A DNA stretch of 64,000 nucleotides from Brevibacillus_C sp046036945 (lineage in GTDB: Bacteria > Bacillota > Bacilli > Brevibacillales > Brevibacillaceae), in contig NZ_JBJQOQ010000023.1 in the NCBI RefSeq assembly GCF_046036945.1, positions 1 to 64,000 on the forward strand, read 5' to 3'. A program made the position numbers and the translations under genes. The notes beneath the pieces are model-generated. The model had not been told where the DNA came from. It made no database searches and saw nothing but the letters and a program-made list of their open reading frames with translations. Positions 24,691 through 32,755 of this stretch are shown here, in pieces; positions within the stretch are counted from its first letter, which is position 1, and each line of letters begins with the position of its first letter.

Positions 24691-25760
24691 AGCAGCTCGT
24701 TCGGATGTTCACAGCGGTTTTTCTCGTCGCATTCGTCCTGATATACGTGACCTTCCAGCTCAATTCGACCGAAGGGTACTCGAGCGGGAATACGCTGACG
24801 ATATACAACTGGGGGGATTACATCGATCCCGACCTGCTTAAGCAGTTTGAACAGGAAACCGGCATCAAGGTCATTTACCAGACATTCGATTCGAATGAAG
24901 CGATGATGACGAAGATTGCGCAAGGGGGCACTACATTTGACGTGGCTATCCCTTCCGAATATGCGATCAGCAAAATGAAGGAAGAGAACCTGCTGCTGCC
25001 GATCGATCATTCCAAGCTTCCCAACCTGAAATACATCAATCCGCGCTTCTTAAACCTGTCGTTCGACAAAGAGAACGAGTACTCCGTACCGTACTTTTGG
25101 GGGACCGTCGGCATCGTCTACAACCCCAAGCTGCTCGGAGGCAAGGAGATTACGAGCTGGAATGACCTTTGGGACGAGGATTTGCGCAATCAGATTCTGC
25201 TTGTAGACGGCGCCCGCGAAGTGATCGGGATGGGCCTCAACAGTCTGCACTACTCGCTAAACGACACGAACGAAGCCCATCTGCAGGAAGCAAAAAACAA
25301 GCTGAATGCGCTCACGCCAAATGTCAAAGCGATCGTCGGGGACGAGATCAAGATGCTGCTCGCCAACGAAGAAGCGGCTGTCGGCGTCGTCTGGTCCGGT
25401 GACGCTTCGGAGATCATGAGCGAAAACGATGAGCTGGATTACGTCGTCCCAGAAGAGGGGTCCAATCTGTGGTTTGATAATATGGTGATTCCCAAAACGG
25501 CGAAAAACATCGAAGGAGCCCACGCATTTATCAACTTTATGCTCGATCCCGAGCATGCGGCCCAAAATGCCGAGTACGTCGGCTATTCCACGCCAAACGA
25601 AAAGGCTCTGGAGTACCTGCCGGAAGAAATCGCCGGCGACGAACGGTTTTACCCGGATCCAAGCGTAACTGACAAACTGGAGGTATACGATAACCTGGGC
25701 AAGCGGATGCTGGCCCATTACAATGAGCTGTTTCTGGAATTTAAAATGCATAAGAAATAA
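24687..25760 (+). CDS. potD: Spermidine/putrescine-binding protein PotD
   Basis: The 357-residue protein has the family features TLTIYNWGDYIDPDLLKQFEQETGIKV, VPYFWGTVGIVYNP and WSGDASEIM. It starts with a hydrophobic helix (about 5-24, VRMFTAVFLVAFVLIYVTFQ) but shows no lipobox Cys after it, so it may stay anchored by an uncleaved helix instead of lipid. The upstream permease overlaps by four bases. A terminator follows, making this the last gene of the operon. Confidence 0.9.
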   Translation: MKQLVRMFTAVFLVAFVLIYVTFQLNSTEGYSSGNTLTIYNWGDYIDPDLLKQFEQETGIKVIYQTFDSNEAMMTKIAQGGTTFDVAIPSEYAISKMKEENLLLPIDHSKLPNLKYINPRFLNLSFDKENEYSVPYFWGTVGIVYNPKLLGGKEITSWNDLWDEDLRNQILLVDGAREVIGMGLNSLHYSLNDTNEAHLQEAKNKLNALTPNVKAIVGDEIKMLLANEEAAVGVVWSGDASEIMSENDELDYVVPEEGSNLWFDNMVIPKTAKNIEGAHAFINFMLDPEHAAQNAEYVGYSTPNEKALEYLPEEIAGDERFYPDPSVTDKLEVYDNLGKRMLAHYNELFLEFKMHKK

Positions 25761-25769
25761 AAGATCAGG

Positions 25770-25802
25770 GACTGGTGGCTGCTCACCAGTCTTTGCTTTT
25801 TC
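25770..25802 (+). terminator. Terminator of the potABCD operon
   Basis: GACTGGTG / CACCAGTC with a six-base loop, followed by TTTGCTTTTT. Confidence 0.85.
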
Positions 25803-25903
25803 CCGCGGAGCGTAACGAACAAACGGATTTCGAACAAGAACCCGGGTTATACTACAAAGCATGAAGAAAAATTCGCGGAAACTTTTGGGGAGCATCTTGC
25901 AGC

Positions 25904-26137
25904 ATGTGGATAATCATCGGGATACTGGCAGCAGCCATCGCGATCGGATTTATCGAAGTCCCCTCTCTTTGGAAAAGCGGGCAGAAAAGGGAGTTGTGCG
26001 TTTTTTCCTTTTTACTCCTCATAGGCACCGGCTTGGGCATTGCCAAAACGTTGCAGATTCACATTCCCAACCCGCTTGATTGGATGGCTGTCATCTACAA
26101 ACCGTTCAGCGATTTCCTTTTCGGAATTTTGAAGTAG
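25904..26137 (+). CDS. Small conserved membrane protein next to GerAB
   Basis: The 77-residue protein has two hydrophobic segments (residues 1-17 and about 32-48) and the recurrent phrase IPNPLDWMAVIYKP near the C-terminus. Small proteins of this type are common beside germination-receptor genes in spore-formers. No catalytic motif is present. A TATACTA box at 25848-25854 could be part of a sporulation sigma promoter, but the -35 match is poor. It precedes the GerAB gene by 15 bases. Confidence 0.7.
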   Translation: MWIIIGILAAAIAIGFIEVPSLWKSGQKRELCVFSFLLLIGTGLGIAKTLQIHIPNPLDWMAVIYKPFSDFLFGILK

Positions 26138-26152
26138 GAAAGGGGGAAACCC

Positions 26153-27238
26153 ATGCTTGAGAAAGCCAGAATATCTGCATGGCAATTTGCGGTTCTCGTC
26201 ACGCTGTTTACCATAGGCAGCTCCATTCTCGTAGTGCCTGCCAGTTTGTCGGTGTTTGCCCATCAAGATGCCTGGATTGCGGCGCTCATCGGGGTGGGAG
26301 CAAGTCTGCTCCTGGTATGGCTGTACAGTGCGGTGGGAAACATCTGTCCGGGCAAGAGCCTGATGGAAATCAATGAAAAACTCTTGGGGAAATGGGCGGG
26401 GAAAACAGTCTCTTTTTTGCTCATCCTCAGTCTGTTTTTTGCCGGTGCCGCAACCGCTCTGTATTATGTCGGCTTTTTTCTCACGACACATGTCATGCCG
26501 CTAACTCCGGTGCACGCTCTGAATATCCTGTTTGTCGCTGTGATTGTTTTGGGAACTCGCCTGGGAATTGAGACCCTGGCTCGTTCTGCCGAAATCCTGT
26601 TTCCTTTCTTCGCCGTATTATTCGGAGCCATGGTTTTTTCTACCGTTCCGCAAATCCATTTTGAGTACCTGCAGCCCGTATTGGATAATGGCGTGAAACC
26701 GATCATAACGGCTGTCATCTCCTTTCTGAGCTTCGCTATTCTGCCCGATATCATCTTGCTGATGATCTTTCCTTACGTACATCAAGGTAACGCCGCTCGT
26801 AAGGCTTTCCTCTTTGGCAATCTGATTGGCGGACTCGTCTTGACGCTTATTGTGACGTTGAGCCTGCTGGTCCTTGGCCCTGATGTTTCGACGAGGCATC
26901 TGTTTCCCAGCTATGCATTGGCCAAAAAAATCAAAATCGGGGATTTTCTGCAGCGAATCGAAGCGATCGTAGCCATCATGTGGTTTATCACATTCTTCTT
27001 TCGATTGACGATTTACCTGTACGGGATCGCTGTAGCTGCGGCGCAAATTCTAGAACTGAATAATTACCGCCCCCTCGTCCCTCCTCTGGGGATGATTCTG
27101 GTCGTCTTCTCCCTGGTGATATTCCCCAATGTACCCTACGAACAAAATTGGGATACGAAAACCTGGATACCGTACATATTTTCCGTTGGGCTGTTCCTTC
27201 CGCTGTTCCTGCTCGGGATCGCAAAATTTCGCAAGTGA
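26153..27238 (+). CDS. GerAB/ArcD/ProY-family spore germination permease (B subunit)
   Basis: The 361-residue integral membrane protein has ten predicted helices of the APC fold. The N-terminus ISAWQFAVLVTLFTIGSSILVVPASL is characteristic of GerAB-type subunits, followed by FFAGAATALYYVGFFLTTHVMP. These subunits bind the nutrient germinant in the inner spore membrane, normally together with GerAA and GerAC. Neither partner gene is adjacent, so this is an orphan B subunit that must borrow partners encoded elsewhere or act alone. The start ATG follows GAAAGGGGGAAACC. Confidence 0.85.
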   Translation: MLEKARISAWQFAVLVTLFTIGSSILVVPASLSVFAHQDAWIAALIGVGASLLLVWLYSAVGNICPGKSLMEINEKLLGKWAGKTVSFLLILSLFFAGAATALYYVGFFLTTHVMPLTPVHALNILFVAVIVLGTRLGIETLARSAEILFPFFAVLFGAMVFSTVPQIHFEYLQPVLDNGVKPIITAVISFLSFAILPDIILLMIFPYVHQGNAARKAFLFGNLIGGLVLTLIVTLSLLVLGPDVSTRHLFPSYALAKKIKIGDFLQRIEAIVAIMWFITFFFRLTIYLYGIAVAAAQILELNNYRPLVPPLGMILVVFSLVIFPNVPYEQNWDTKTWIPYIFSVGLFLPLFLLGIAKFRK

Positions 27239-27265
27239 CCCGAGTGCAGGCCCGGTCTTTTTTTC
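27237..27265 (+). terminator. Weak terminator after GerAB gene
   Basis: GACC/GGTC closes a short imperfect stem followed by eight T residues (27257-27264). The stem is short, so efficiency is doubtful. Confidence 0.4.
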
Positions 27266-27340
27266 ATGAAAGCTCTAACCGAGAAATATCTTTTGTGTTA
27301 GAGGGGTTAGATAAACAACATCGCAGGGGGAAGGGGTATC

Positions 27341-28678
27341 ATGGAGAAAGTGCTGTGGATATCTTTGTTCCTGTTATGCGCGTATTGCTTGATTCCTGGA
27401 GTCATGTCGCTCGTTTTCGGCTTCGGTGTGTTTCGCAAGGCTCGTGCTCGCCGCGAAGTTGCTTTTACCTTTGATGACGGACCCGACCCGGACTATACGC
27501 CGCAGTTATTGGACCTCCTTGGCAAATACAAGATCAAAGCCACTTTTTTCGTGCTCGGCTCAAAAGCAGAAAAGCATGCCGAGCTGATTCACCGCATCCA
27601 TCGAGAAGGGCATTTAATCGGGATTCACAACTACGTACACCAGCCAAATTGGCTGCTCGCTCCCTGGAAAGTCCGCAGACAAATAAACCGCTCCGTTGAG
27701 ATTGTCGAGCGGATTACTGGCGAAAGACCGATCTATTACCGTCCGCCATGGGGGCTGCTGACGCTGCTTGACTTTCGCTTGCGCAGACAGTTTCGCATGG
27801 TGCTGTGGTCGACGATGGCGAGGGATTGGAAAAGCAAGGGAAGCCTTGCTGTAAAAAAAAGGCTGTTGAAAAGGATAAGGGGAGGAGCCGTCATCCTTTT
27901 GCATGACAGCGGCACCACATGGGGAGCGGATCGCGATGCTCCGCAGTATACCATAGAGGCGTTAGAGGAGGTCTTTCAAGAGATCTCCCTGCAAGACAAT
28001 CAATGTGTGAGAGTTGACGAGATGATGCAGCTGCATGAACAGGGGAGGGAGACACAGGTACATATGGGCAAGCGCTTGCTGCTTTTTGCGTGGATGAAGT
28101 GGGAGAAAGCATTTCACCTGGTTTTCCGGGTGAAGCCCATTGATGTGCAGAACCGTTTTTTACACGTCAGAGTCCGGGTCTATCGGGGAGAGACGATTCG
28201 ATTGTCCGATGGAGAGGAGATTCGCAGGGGAGACCGGATCGTGGAGCTTCATTTTGACAATGGCTTGCTGTACGCGATGGCAACGGGTTCCCAATCGCCG
28301 GTACAGCTCGCCATCAAAATGATCCGCGCAACCGAACAGGTCATGCCGAAAATACTGTACTACATCCTTCAGCATCCAAGCTTTCCCGATATCAAAGGCG
28401 TATATGGAGTTTCCCTGATCCATCGCGGGGCAAAAAAATTTGGATTTACCTTAGGGGAATTGCCGAAGGGGATCCTCTCCTTTTTTACCAGGATGTACCT
28501 GCGAATGCTCCTGCTTGTGCTTCATCCATCGGGAAAACAGCGCCTGCAAACCAATGCCCGTCAATTGATCCCCAAGACGATCGCGATGTCGACGAAAGAA
28601 CTGCTGCGAAGGTACAGCAGGGAGATAGAGAATCCTTCGGGTGTCGAGCAGGATTGTTCCCTATCCCCATCCAGTTGA
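27341..28678 (+). CDS. Polysaccharide deacetylase fused to a YkoP-like domain
   Basis: The 445-residue protein has an N-terminal anchor helix (LWISLFLLCAYCLIPGVMSLVFGFGV). The NodB-type deacetylase follows: EVAFTFDDGPDPDYTPQLLDLL (Asp-Asp metal motif), HLIGIHNYVHQPNW in the HxxxH position, RPIYYRPPWGLL and GAVILLHDSG. The remaining 200 residues (about 245-445) match the YkoP type of C-terminal domain, which in Bacillus is a separate small protein next to a deacetylase. The likely substrate is cell-wall or spore-cortex glycan. The ATG follows GGGGGAAGGGG. Confidence 0.83.
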   Translation: MEKVLWISLFLLCAYCLIPGVMSLVFGFGVFRKARARREVAFTFDDGPDPDYTPQLLDLLGKYKIKATFFVLGSKAEKHAELIHRIHREGHLIGIHNYVHQPNWLLAPWKVRRQINRSVEIVERITGERPIYYRPPWGLLTLLDFRLRRQFRMVLWSTMARDWKSKGSLAVKKRLLKRIRGGAVILLHDSGTTWGADRDAPQYTIEALEEVFQEISLQDNQCVRVDEMMQLHEQGRETQVHMGKRLLLFAWMKWEKAFHLVFRVKPIDVQNRFLHVRVRVYRGETIRLSDGEEIRRGDRIVELHFDNGLLYAMATGSQSPVQLAIKMIRATEQVMPKILYYILQHPSFPDIKGVYGVSLIHRGAKKFGFTLGELPKGILSFFTRMYLRMLLLVLHPSGKQRLQTNARQLIPKTIAMSTKELLRRYSREIENPSGVEQDCSLSPSS

Positions 28679-28692
28679 AGCTGGCATGCGGC

Positions 28693-29382
28693 TTAGTACA
28701 GCAATTTTTTTTCCACATTTTTCAGGTGAATAACCGTTTGTACCCTGGCCAGTTCAGGCTCCTGCGCTTCGATTGCCAAAAAAATGCTTTCATGCTCCTT
28801 GAAGACGATATGCCGCTTCCGCACCAGCCCGATGTTCTGCTGCAAGGTGAGTGACAAGGCTTTTTTGTACAGGGAGGAAAGGCTCTCAAAGGTGTCGATC
28901 AGGATGGGATTGCCGGTCGCCAGTATCATGGTACGGTGAAATTCGAAATCAGCTTCCTGCCCCGTTCGATCCTCACTGGTAAAATCGCTTGCCAGCCACT
29001 CCAGTACTTCACGCATGCGTTCCAATTCTTCAGATGTCCGCCTCAAGGCAGCAAGAGCGGCTGCTTCCGGCTCAAGGATTTTCCTCATCTCAAATAAATG
29101 CCGGATCATTTCCATGTCGGCGTGCTGGAGGGAGAAATGCTGGATGAGCGGGGAGGGGAGAACATCCTCGACGTAACTGCCTCCCCCTTGTTTGGAGGTG
29201 ACCACGCCCAGGGCCTGCAGCACGCTTAACGCTTCGCGGATCGGAACGCGGCTGACTCCAAACAATCCGGCCAATTCAAGCTCTGTAGGCAGCTTGGACC
29301 CCGGGGGGAATTGGTTCGACTCAATCATGGCCAGCAGTTCGCGCGTAATTTTTTGCGAGATTTTCTCTTTCTTTTGCATCAT
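28693..29382 (-). CDS. FCD-type GntR (FadR family) transcriptional regulator
   Basis: The 229-residue protein has an N-terminal winged helix (FPPGSKLPTELELAGLFGVSRVPIREALSVLQALGVV) and the all-helical FCD effector domain (residues 90-220) with E..FH and H residues placed to bind a metal or a carboxylate. ATG 29382 is preferred over longer versions because AGAGG precedes it. It is transcribed after lhgO with a 19-base gap. The presence of a TTGTA-A-TACAA palindrome before lhgO makes control of that operon, in response to an organic acid, plausible. Confidence 0.87.
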   Translation of the reverse strand: MMQKKEKISQKITRELLAMIESNQFPPGSKLPTELELAGLFGVSRVPIREALSVLQALGVVTSKQGGGSYVEDVLPSPLIQHFSLQHADMEMIRHLFEMRKILEPEAAALAALRRTSEELERMREVLEWLASDFTSEDRTGQEADFEFHRTMILATGNPILIDTFESLSSLYKKALSLTLQQNIGLVRKRHIVFKEHESIFLAIEAQEPELARVQTVIHLKNVEKKLLY

Positions 29383-29401
29383 CTGCCTGCCTCTCTTCCG
29401 C

Positions 29402-30637
29402 TTAACGGGTAAGCTGTAATATTGGCGCATGGTTCGGTTCCGGAACTTGCCCGGCGATCGAACGTCCGATAGAGAGAGAGGCTGTCGCCGCCGGTGATGG
29501 AGCATTCAGGATATGGATAGAGCGTTTGCTGGAGACGATGAGAAAATCGTCGACCAATTTGCCGTCATGGGTGAGCGCTTGTGCCCGCACACCGTTTTCC
29601 GAGGGGACCAAATCCTCTGCTTGCACTTCGGGGATCAACCTTTGCAGACTTCTCACAAACACGGTTTTGCTGAAGGAACGGACGATCTCCTTCCAGCCTT
29701 CTCCGAGGTTTTGGCGGGCGATTTTCCAGAAGGCCGGATACATCATGACTTCGGTAAAGTCTTTCCAATCAAAATCCGTTTTGCGATAGCCTTCCCGCTT
29801 CAGGCTTAAGACAGCGTTCGGACCGGCGTGTACGTGCCCGTCGATCATCCGGGTAAAGTGCACGCCCAGGAACGGAAAATGGGGATTGGGGACGGGATAG
29901 ATCAGGTGTTTGACGAGATATTGCTTCTCCGGTTTCAATTCGTAGTATTCTCCGCGGAAGGGGACGATCTTCATCTTCGTCTGCAGGCCCTGAATGGCCG
30001 CAATCCTGTCGCAGTGCAGGCCCGCGCAATTGATCAGGTAGCGGGTACGGTAAATTTTTCCACTGCATTCCACTTCGATCGCATCTGTTCCTTCGTTGAT
30101 CTGCTCCGCCTTCGTCCCAAGGAAAATATCGCCTCCCTTTTCTTGGATCACTTTGGCAAATGCTTGGGCTACCTGTTTGTAATTCACGATGCCAGCATCT
30201 TTTACGTGAATGGCTTGCAAGCCAGAGGCATGGGGCTCGATTTCCCGCAGCTGCTCCTGGTTGATCAGGGACAGGGAAATGCCGTTCTCCCGCCCGCGGT
30301 TGTACAGGTTCTGCAGCAGCGGCAGCTCGCTTTGCTCCGTTGCTACGATGACTTTGCCGCACATTTCATAGGGAATCTCATGCTGTGTGCAGAAGGCGCG
30401 AAGCAATTCTCCTCCCTCTCTGGAAAAGCGCGCTTTTAAGCTTCCCGGCTTGTAATAAATCCCTGAGTGAATCACGCCGCTGTTATGTCCGGTTTGATGG
30501 AAGGCGAGTACAGGTTCTTTTTCAAGAATGGCAACTTTGGCCGCCGGGTATTTTTGCAGCAGGGAGTAGCCGGTGGAAAGTCCGACGATTCCGCCGCCAA
30601 TGATGAGGTAATCGTATTGAATCGTCACGCTCTTCAT
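29402..30637 (-). CDS. lhgO: L-2-hydroxyglutarate oxidase
   Basis: The 411-residue FAD protein of the DAO family has YDYLIIGGGIVGLSTGYSLL for dinucleotide binding, the internal motif GHNSGVIHSGIYYKPGSLKA specific for LhgO, and IYPVPNPHFPFLGVHFTRMIDG, which is also characteristic. It oxidises L-2-hydroxyglutarate to 2-oxoglutarate, passing electrons to the quinone pool, and is about the usual length (400-420). The start ATG 30637 follows AAAGGAATG. It heads a two-gene operon with the GntR regulator. Confidence 0.9.
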   Translation of the reverse strand: MKSVTIQYDYLIIGGGIVGLSTGYSLLQKYPAAKVAILEKEPVLAFHQTGHNSGVIHSGIYYKPGSLKARFSREGGELLRAFCTQHEIPYEMCGKVIVATEQSELPLLQNLYNRGRENGISLSLINQEQLREIEPHASGLQAIHVKDAGIVNYKQVAQAFAKVIQEKGGDIFLGTKAEQINEGTDAIEVECSGKIYRTRYLINCAGLHCDRIAAIQGLQTKMKIVPFRGEYYELKPEKQYLVKHLIYPVPNPHFPFLGVHFTRMIDGHVHAGPNAVLSLKREGYRKTDFDWKDFTEVMMYPAFWKIARQNLGEGWKEIVRSFSKTVFVRSLQRLIPEVQAEDLVPSENGVRAQALTHDGKLVDDFLIVSSKRSIHILNAPSPAATASLSIGRSIAGQVPEPNHAPILQLTR

Positions 30638-30656
30638 TCCTTTTCAAAAATAGAAT

Positions 30657-30695
30657 TTGTAATACAAGTATAACAGCGACGACCGATAAATCCAA
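30657..30695 (-). promoter_or_regulatory. lhgO promoter with overlapping GntR operator
   Basis: On the minus strand TTGGAT and TATACT are spaced by 17 bases (30690-30695 and 30667-30672). The palindrome TTGTA-A-TACAA (30657-30667) overlaps the -10 end. That shape is typical for FadR-subfamily operators, so repression by the downstream FCD regulator is inferred. Confidence 0.55.
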
Positions 30696-30857
30696 TAGAA
30701 ATGCAAAATCGTCTTACAACTTTTGTGAGGGAGGCTCAGCAGAAGAGGCGGTGATTGAATCTTTTTACCATTGCCAATACAATAAGTATCAGAGGAGACT
30801 GCCTGAGGAGGAAAGGGGCAGAGGCAATTTGAAGCATATGGGAAGGGATTTCGGTGA

Positions 30858-31817
30858 ATGGCAAAAGCTGATAACATGTTATCCATTTTATGGTTACTCA
30901 AACAAAGAAAGCGAATGACCGCGAGTGAGATCGCCGACGAGCTGGAGATAAACGTCCGTACGGTTTACCGCTATATTGACGCGTTGTGCGCCAGCGGCGT
31001 TCCGATCGTGTCCGATTCCGGTCACAATGGCGGATACAGTTTGCTCCATCACTTTGCGGAAGCCCCGCTGGTTTTTGACCTGGAGGAACAAAAAGCGATT
31101 ATGCATGCCGCCACCTTTGCCAAGGAGGCAGGCTATCCCTTTAGCGATGCCTTGACTCGTGCCGTCACGAAGCTGAAGATGTACGCCAACCAAGAACAAT
31201 TAAACCAAATCAACCGGCACACGATGGGATTTGACGTCATCCAGCCCCCGGTTCGTACGGAGTTGGAAGCTACCCTAAAGGAACTCGAAGTGTCAGTAGC
31301 AAATGGCCGTACGCTGCAAATGGCTTACCAGCGAGGATGCGAACCAGCCAAAACACGCCGGATTGATCCTTACGGGTTGGTTTACTGGAAACAGAGATGG
31401 TATGTGATGGCGTACTGTCACCTTCGCGGGGAAGTGCGCAGCTTTCGGGTGGACCGCATCCAGGAGCTGTGCCGGACAGACTCTACCTTTGAGCGACCAG
31501 CAGAGTTTTCGGCCAGGCGCGATTTCCTGAAAAACTTGTTGCCGGATCCAGACAACCCGGAACAGCTCATTTCGATCCGGATACAAGGCAGGCAACAGGC
31601 CTTGAACGATCTATGCGAGCATTGGCTGCTCGGACATGCCCTGGTGGAGCGCTCTTTGGAGCATGCCCACTTTCGTTTGGAGGAGCAGGCCATCCGCACT
31701 TTTCTGCCTTACTTTCTGATGCCATATGGCAAGGCGATACAAGTGCTGGAACCGCCACTGCTGAAAGAAAGACTAGTGGCCGTTGCTTCTGAGCTGCTGC
31801 AATACTATCAGAATTGA
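30858..31817 (+). CDS. HTH/WYL-domain transcriptional regulator (YafY-like)
   Basis: The 319-residue protein has an N-terminal helix-turn-helix of the DeoR-like HTH_11 type (MTASEIADELEINVRTVYRYIDALCASGVPIV) and a WYL domain (about 140-220; KTRRIDPYGLVYWKQRWYVMAYCHLRGEVRSFRVDRI). The WCX extension completes the C-terminus. WYL regulators often sense nucleic-acid or nucleotide ligands, and several act in DNA-damage or phage defence settings. ATG 30858 is preceded by GAAGGGA. Its target is unknown. It is divergent from lhgO and followed by a DinB-like gene, which may be co-transcribed. Confidence 0.87.
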   Translation: MAKADNMLSILWLLKQRKRMTASEIADELEINVRTVYRYIDALCASGVPIVSDSGHNGGYSLLHHFAEAPLVFDLEEQKAIMHAATFAKEAGYPFSDALTRAVTKLKMYANQEQLNQINRHTMGFDVIQPPVRTELEATLKELEVSVANGRTLQMAYQRGCEPAKTRRIDPYGLVYWKQRWYVMAYCHLRGEVRSFRVDRIQELCRTDSTFERPAEFSARRDFLKNLLPDPDNPEQLISIRIQGRQQALNDLCEHWLLGHALVERSLEHAHFRLEEQAIRTFLPYFLMPYGKAIQVLEPPLLKERLVAVASELLQYYQN

Positions 31818-31905
31818 ACTTTCCTGACCGCGGCTGTCAGGGAAGGCAGGTTATAATGAGGGTGAGGATGTCCGAGAACATGTCTAAGTGAAAGGGGATA
31901 TTTTG

Positions 31906-32412
31906 ATGAAGCACAACGCGCTTGAGTTGTATGATTACCACCTCTGGGCCAACCAAAAAGTATTTCAGCACCTAAAGGAATTGCCGCAAGAAGTCCTTCA
32001 CCAAGAGATCCAAAGCGTGTTTCCCACGCTGTTTGCTGCGCTCGTCCATATATACCGGGTGGAAAACGTTTGGCTCCTGGGCATGTCGAGTGCCAGCTAC
32101 GAGGAGATCGTCGCTGTAAACAACCGCATCACAGAGGAGACCGAAGGCAAGAGTCTGGAGGAAATCGAGCAGTTGTTTGCCGGGATCGCCGATCGGTACC
32201 AATCGTTTTTCGCTGATAAGGATTTGGATGCCGTCAAAGCGTATCCGCACCCTCAATTCGGAACGCTGATGGCCAGCTATGCCGACATCATCCAGCACTT
32301 GGTCAATCATGGAACGTATCACCGCGGGAACATAACCGCGATGCTGCGGCAGCTGGGGTATGCAGGCGTTCCGACTGACTATGTGTTTTACTTGTATGAG
32401 AGAAATTCGTAA
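31906..32412 (+). CDS. DinB-family four-helix protein
   Basis: The 168-residue protein has the DinB/YfiT fold: an N-terminal ELYDYHLWANQKVFQHL helix, HIYRVENVWLLG, and HLVNHGTYHRGNITAMLRQLG. The three metal-binding His residues of the family are in place. ATG 31906 is favoured because AAAGGGG precedes it. Catalytic functions of characterised members are thiol-S-transferase reactions, for example with bacillithiol. The substrate here is unknown. The following 350 bases hold only a short ORF and a terminator. Confidence 0.82.
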   Translation: MKHNALELYDYHLWANQKVFQHLKELPQEVLHQEIQSVFPTLFAALVHIYRVENVWLLGMSSASYEEIVAVNNRITEETEGKSLEEIEQLFAGIADRYQSFFADKDLDAVKAYPHPQFGTLMASYADIIQHLVNHGTYHRGNITAMLRQLGYAGVPTDYVFYLYERNS

Positions 32413-32530
32413 GCCGCACCCTGGGGATGGCGACAAAATCCGTTCTTCACTATTGGGGCACAAGAGCTCGCCACCGGGCGTCTCCTTTTCCGAAGTGGAC
32501 AATTACATCTGAGTGCTCGGGGCTTACGCG

Positions 32531-32605
32531 ATGAAAAAAAGGAAAAGAAGCACAGCTTGGTTCGATTGGGTAGCGTTTGGCAAGGCAATGGGTTCGATCA
32601 TTTGA
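32531..32605 (+). CDS. Possible 24-residue ORF running into a terminator
   Basis: A 25-codon frame (MKKRKRSTAWFDWVAFGKAMGSII plus stop), very rich in basic residues at the start, ends inside the hairpin at 32591-32621. The ribosome site is weak (CGGGG at ten bases). It may be only a chance frame. I include it because the overlap of its stop with the hairpin is unusual. Confidence 0.2.
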   Translation: MKKRKRSTAWFDWVAFGKAMGSII

Positions 32606-32621
32606 CGATCGGACCTTTTTT
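32591..32621 (+). terminator. Terminator after the DinB gene region
   Basis: GGTTCGATC pairs with GATCGGACC (one GU pair), with a seven-base loop and six T residues. It ends the transcript before the next cluster begins at 32756. Confidence 0.8.
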
Positions 32622-32755
32622 ATTTGCGAACAAGCGGACCAGCCTCTGAATTCTAGACGCTTTATAGACTTGTCTCCAAGCAGACCGCCCACATAAAATA
32701 GACCTACATCAATTGTTGTTAGACTGTTTTGAAAAAAACGTTTGGAGGAGCAGAG

